From: Candidatus Bacteroides pullicola
GTDB taxonomy: Bacteria; Bacteroidota; Bacteroidia; Bacteroidales; Bacteroidaceae
DNA: 33,758 nt
Direction: 5' to 3'
Assembly (NCBI GenBank): GCA_019115825.1
Contig: DXCV01000007.1
Span: 1-33,758, forward strand
The position numbers and the translations under genes were made by a program. The notes beneath the pieces were generated by a model, which was not told the origin of the DNA, searched no databases, and saw only the letters and a program-made list of their open reading frames with translations. The stretch's first letter is position 1. Every line of letters starts with the position of its first letter. Below, in pieces: positions 31,580 through 33,758 of the stretch.

Positions 31580-32355
31580 AGGACAACTTACAGAATATAT
31601 CCGACCTTATCGGGGCATTGGCTGAGGACATCGAAGAAATCAAGAAGATACTGGCCGCAAAGGACGCTTCGGACAAGGACGAGGCGGTGAAAAGGCTTGC
31701 GGTGAAGCTGGAGCCAGTCATACGTTTCTTTGGCGGCAGCACGCCGGAGAATATCAACGGCATTTTTAGGAGCAAGGAAACCATTGAGGCATACAAAAAA
31801 TCATTGGGCGGCGAAATGATTGTTAGCTTGCAGGAATACACCGATGCCAACGACAAAGATATGCGCAAACGTGGCATCCCCACCACCAAAGATTTGTTAT
31901 ACAAGATATTGGAAGTGCTTACCGACCATGTGGAGAAAGACAAACAGGTTTCACAAAAAGCACAGCAAAAGCAAGGCTTCACACGGAAACTTTGTCAGGC
32001 TATCCACTTTTACAAAGTAACAAGCGGTATCAGGCGAGTATGGAACAAAATACCCGACGGCTGGTACAAGAACCCTTACGCATGGGCTGGTATCATTTTC
32101 ACGCTCGTGTTCTTTGCCTTGTTTGCTATCAGTTGGATGCAGTGGCATGAATACCGGGAGGAAAACATGCGGTTGAGAACGGTTGCCGACAAGTATAAAG
32201 TGACCACGGTCATGCTCAATGAACTTTACCCGGAACTGGCCGTGACCGTAGGAGCCTATGAAAAGCTGGTGGAGACGGTCGGAGTGGATTCTACTCTGAC
32301 CGTGTTCAACAGGCAGCTTATAAAAGTGAGAAATGAAAACGAATCCAAACAATAA
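31576..32355 (+). CDS. Single-TM mobilization-associated protein, function unknown
   Basis: A 259-residue protein. The N-terminal part is charged and helical (DLIGALAEDIEEIKKILAAK, about 9-28), a middle part follows, and one TM helix (about 173-191, AGIIFTLVFFALFAISWMQW) leads to a short coiled-coil-like C-terminus (EYREENMRLRTVADKYKVT...). Coupling to the relaxase by an ATGA overlap, and the same arrangement in small Bacteroides IMEs as I recall them, suggest a membrane anchor for the relaxosome; the role is not proven. The start at 31576 is chosen for the overlap; the open frame upstream lies inside the relaxase gene. Confidence 0.75.
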   Translation: MKDNLQNISDLIGALAEDIEEIKKILAAKDASDKDEAVKRLAVKLEPVIRFFGGSTPENINGIFRSKETIEAYKKSLGGEMIVSLQEYTDANDKDMRKRGIPTTKDLLYKILEVLTDHVEKDKQVSQKAQQKQGFTRKLCQAIHFYKVTSGIRRVWNKIPDGWYKNPYAWAGIIFTLVFFALFAISWMQWHEYREENMRLRTVADKYKVTTVMLNELYPELAVTVGAYEKLVETVGVDSTLTVFNRQLIKVRNENESKQ

Positions 32356-32366
32356 AAATAAAGTGA

Positions 32367-33578
32367 ATGGCATCCATCAAGGTAAAATATCGTCCTTCCG
32401 CCGCAAGCGGCAAGGAGGGCAGCATCTACTATCAAGTAATCCACGGGCGAACAGTCCGCCAAATCGGAACGGACTTCCGCGTGTTTAATATGGAATGGGA
32501 TAAGGAAACATCGTCCGTCCGAATCATACCGGAAACAAACGAGAACAGAAAACGGTATCTCCACAGCGTTGCGGAACATATCGGTTGGGACATCCGGCGA
32601 TTGCAGGCCATCATCGCACAGTGCGACATGCAAGGCGGGAAATACTCCGCAGATAATATCATAGAAAAGTTTAACGGACAGATGGATGGGCAATCGCTAT
32701 TCAGTTTCATGCAAGGAGTTATCGGGCAGTTGAAGCAGCTTGGCAAGGTACGCACTTCGGAAACCTACACTGCGGCCTTAGCCAGTTTTATGAAGTTCCG
32801 CGAGGGACAGGACATTCTCCTGTGCGAGATAGACAGCGACACCGTGATGCTCTATGAGGCATGGCTCAAAAGCAAGGGAATCTGCCCCAATAGCACTTCC
32901 TTTTATATGCGCATACTCCGTGCCGTCTATAACCGTGCCGTGGAAAAGGAACTGACGGAGCAGAAATATCCGTTCAAGCATGTTTATACGGGTATCAGCA
33001 AAACAGTGAAACGTGCCCTCCCGTTGAAAGCGATAAAGCGCATCAAGGAACTTGACCTGACCTTGAAACCGCATCTGGACTATGCACGGGATATGTTCCT
33101 CTTTTCATTTTATACCCGTGGAATGTCTTTCATCGATATGGCTTATTTGAAGAAATCGGACTTGAAGAACGGCGTCATCATATACCGCAGGAAAAAGACG
33201 GGGCAGCAACTGACAATCAAATGGGAGAAGTGCATGGAAGACATCATCACCAAATACATCGGCCGCTCCACAACACAATATCTACTGCCTATAATTACCA
33301 ACCCATGCACAAACGAGCGGACGCAGTACCGCAATACCATCAGCCGTATTAACGTGGCACTGAAAGAGGTCGCCCGTTTAGCCGGGTTGAATATGCCGCT
33401 GACCATGCACTGCGCCCGGCATTGTTGGGCAAGCATCGCCAAGAGCAAGAACATACCGCTTTCGGTCATCAGCGAGGGGATGGGCCACGATTCGGAGGAA
33501 ACCACACGCATCTACCTTGCATCGTTTGATACAAACGTGGTGGACAAGGCTAACAGCCTAATATTAAAAGATTTGTAA
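32367..33578 (+). CDS. Tyrosine integrase of the IME
   Basis: A 403-residue tyrosine recombinase with an N-terminal arm-binding beta domain (about 1-65), a SAM-like domain (about 110-215) and a catalytic domain. Conserved residues are Arg251 (FYTRGMSF), Lys277 (RRKKTGQ), His348 and Arg351 (HCARHCW), His374 (GMGHDSEETT) and Tyr383 (RIYLASF). The FYTRGMSFIDMAYLKK signature is typical of a Bacteroidetes branch that includes IME integrases and DNA invertases. It is not close to the ICE integrase at 13446 (different arm domain and motifs). It ends about 180 nt before the window end, so the attachment site should be near or just outside. Confidence 0.95.
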   Translation: MASIKVKYRPSAASGKEGSIYYQVIHGRTVRQIGTDFRVFNMEWDKETSSVRIIPETNENRKRYLHSVAEHIGWDIRRLQAIIAQCDMQGGKYSADNIIEKFNGQMDGQSLFSFMQGVIGQLKQLGKVRTSETYTAALASFMKFREGQDILLCEIDSDTVMLYEAWLKSKGICPNSTSFYMRILRAVYNRAVEKELTEQKYPFKHVYTGISKTVKRALPLKAIKRIKELDLTLKPHLDYARDMFLFSFYTRGMSFIDMAYLKKSDLKNGVIIYRRKKTGQQLTIKWEKCMEDIITKYIGRSTTQYLLPIITNPCTNERTQYRNTISRINVALKEVARLAGLNMPLTMHCARHCWASIAKSKNIPLSVISEGMGHDSEETTRIYLASFDTNVVDKANSLILKDL

Positions 33579-33617
33579 CCGCAAAACCTCAATGGAATCT
33601 GTTTAGCAAAAATCGTA

Positions 33618-33634
33618 ATCTCTTGGTAAGAGAT
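33618..33634. repeat. Perfect small dyad after the IME integrase
   Basis: ATCTCTT and AAGAGAT flank a GGT centre, 40 nt after the integrase stop. With no T-run it is a weak terminator candidate, or a recombinase/host-factor site near the IME end. The remaining sequence to 33758 is AT-rich and shows no gene. Confidence 0.4.
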
Positions 33635-33758
33635 AAATGTTCGTTGCAAATTTACGAAATATTCTGCAAATTGCTATGTTTATTGGGCAGATTTTTTTAT
33701 TTCATGAATAAAAGTTCGCTCAATTCTGTTTATTTGTTTTGCGTACTTTACAGTTGTA

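Larger units (their letters stand above)
28255..33758 (+). mobile_element. Integrative mobilizable element (IME) inserted into traJ, right end outside the window
   Basis: From about 28255 the base composition falls, TraJ similarity stops, and a compact set of genes follows: two HTH proteins, oriT-like repeat, MobC-like, relaxase, one-TM protein and tyrosine integrase. No mating-pair formation genes are present, so it must be mobilised by another system. The integrase is the last gene, facing outwards. The missing 3' end of traJ does not appear by 33758, so the right junction is further along. The left boundary is an estimate from loss of TraJ similarity. Confidence 0.75.

Noticed and set aside
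28318..33746. TTGCGTA at 28319 and 33739 as the direct repeats flanking the IME
   Set aside because: Only about seven bases match and neither copy lies at a point where traJ coding resumes, so it is too weak to call attachment sites.
1..33758. CRISPR array, rRNA or tRNA genes
   Set aside because: No regular spacer-repeat pattern, no rRNA-like sequence and no tRNA cloverleaf with conserved GGTTCGAATCC-type arm was recognised by eye; a tRNA at either element boundary outside the window remains possible.

Overview
The window looks like a chromosomal segment of a gut-type Bacteroidales bacterium (Bacteroides or Parabacteroides grade). Supporting signs are the fused SecDF, TAnnTTTG-type -7 promoter elements with poor Shine-Dalgarno sequences, BACON-like domains, a Bacteroidetes-type TraE/F/G/J transfer module, and Bacteroidetes-type tyrosine integrases. 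The species cannot be fixed from the sequence.

Layout. (1) 1-6084, core chromosome: the 3' end of an endonuclease/exonuclease/phosphatase-family gene, secDF with a strong terminator, aroK, and a convergent ptb-buk operon. (2) 6186-12975, minus strand: six tightly packed genes for exported or membrane proteins. In transcription order they are a lipoprotein and two secreted proteins that share an LPP20-like module, a secreted transglutaminase-like protein, an SH3b/multi-TM/Cys-pair protein, and a BACON/LamG-type lipoprotein. The operon ends in an intrinsic terminator, followed by a ~99-nt inverted repeat before ptb. (3) 12976-13445: a structured RNA-like element on the minus strand and the integrase promoter region. 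The left end of a mobile element probably lies here. (4) 13446-28288 and beyond: an integrative conjugative element (ICE) with a tyrosine integrase, an accessory gene with a frame problem, an HTH/excisionase-like protein, a RepA-like ATPase and a primase-like protein, then a transfer operon. That operon runs small TM protein, TraE, TraE, TraF, TraG, an RNA polymerase alpha-CTD-like protein, an 840-aa exported protein, two more exported proteins, and traJ. (5) About 28255 to past the window end: a second, AT-richer integrative mobilizable element (IME) that truncates traJ. It carries two HTH proteins, an oriT-like inverted repeat, a MobC-like protein, a MobA/VirD2-type relaxase, a one-TM protein and its own tyrosine integrase.

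How they fit. The outer ICE supplies the DNA-processing and mating-pair genes. The inner IME has its own relaxase and origin and would need a conjugation apparatus in trans, yet it has cut the traJ of its carrier, so its host ICE is probably transfer-defective unless a second copy exists. The least expected features are the alpha-CTD-like protein translationally overlapped with traG, the non-standard traG-traJ interval, the mirror-ordered repeats at the IME left end, the structured element beside the ICE integrase, and the uncharacterised envelope operon.
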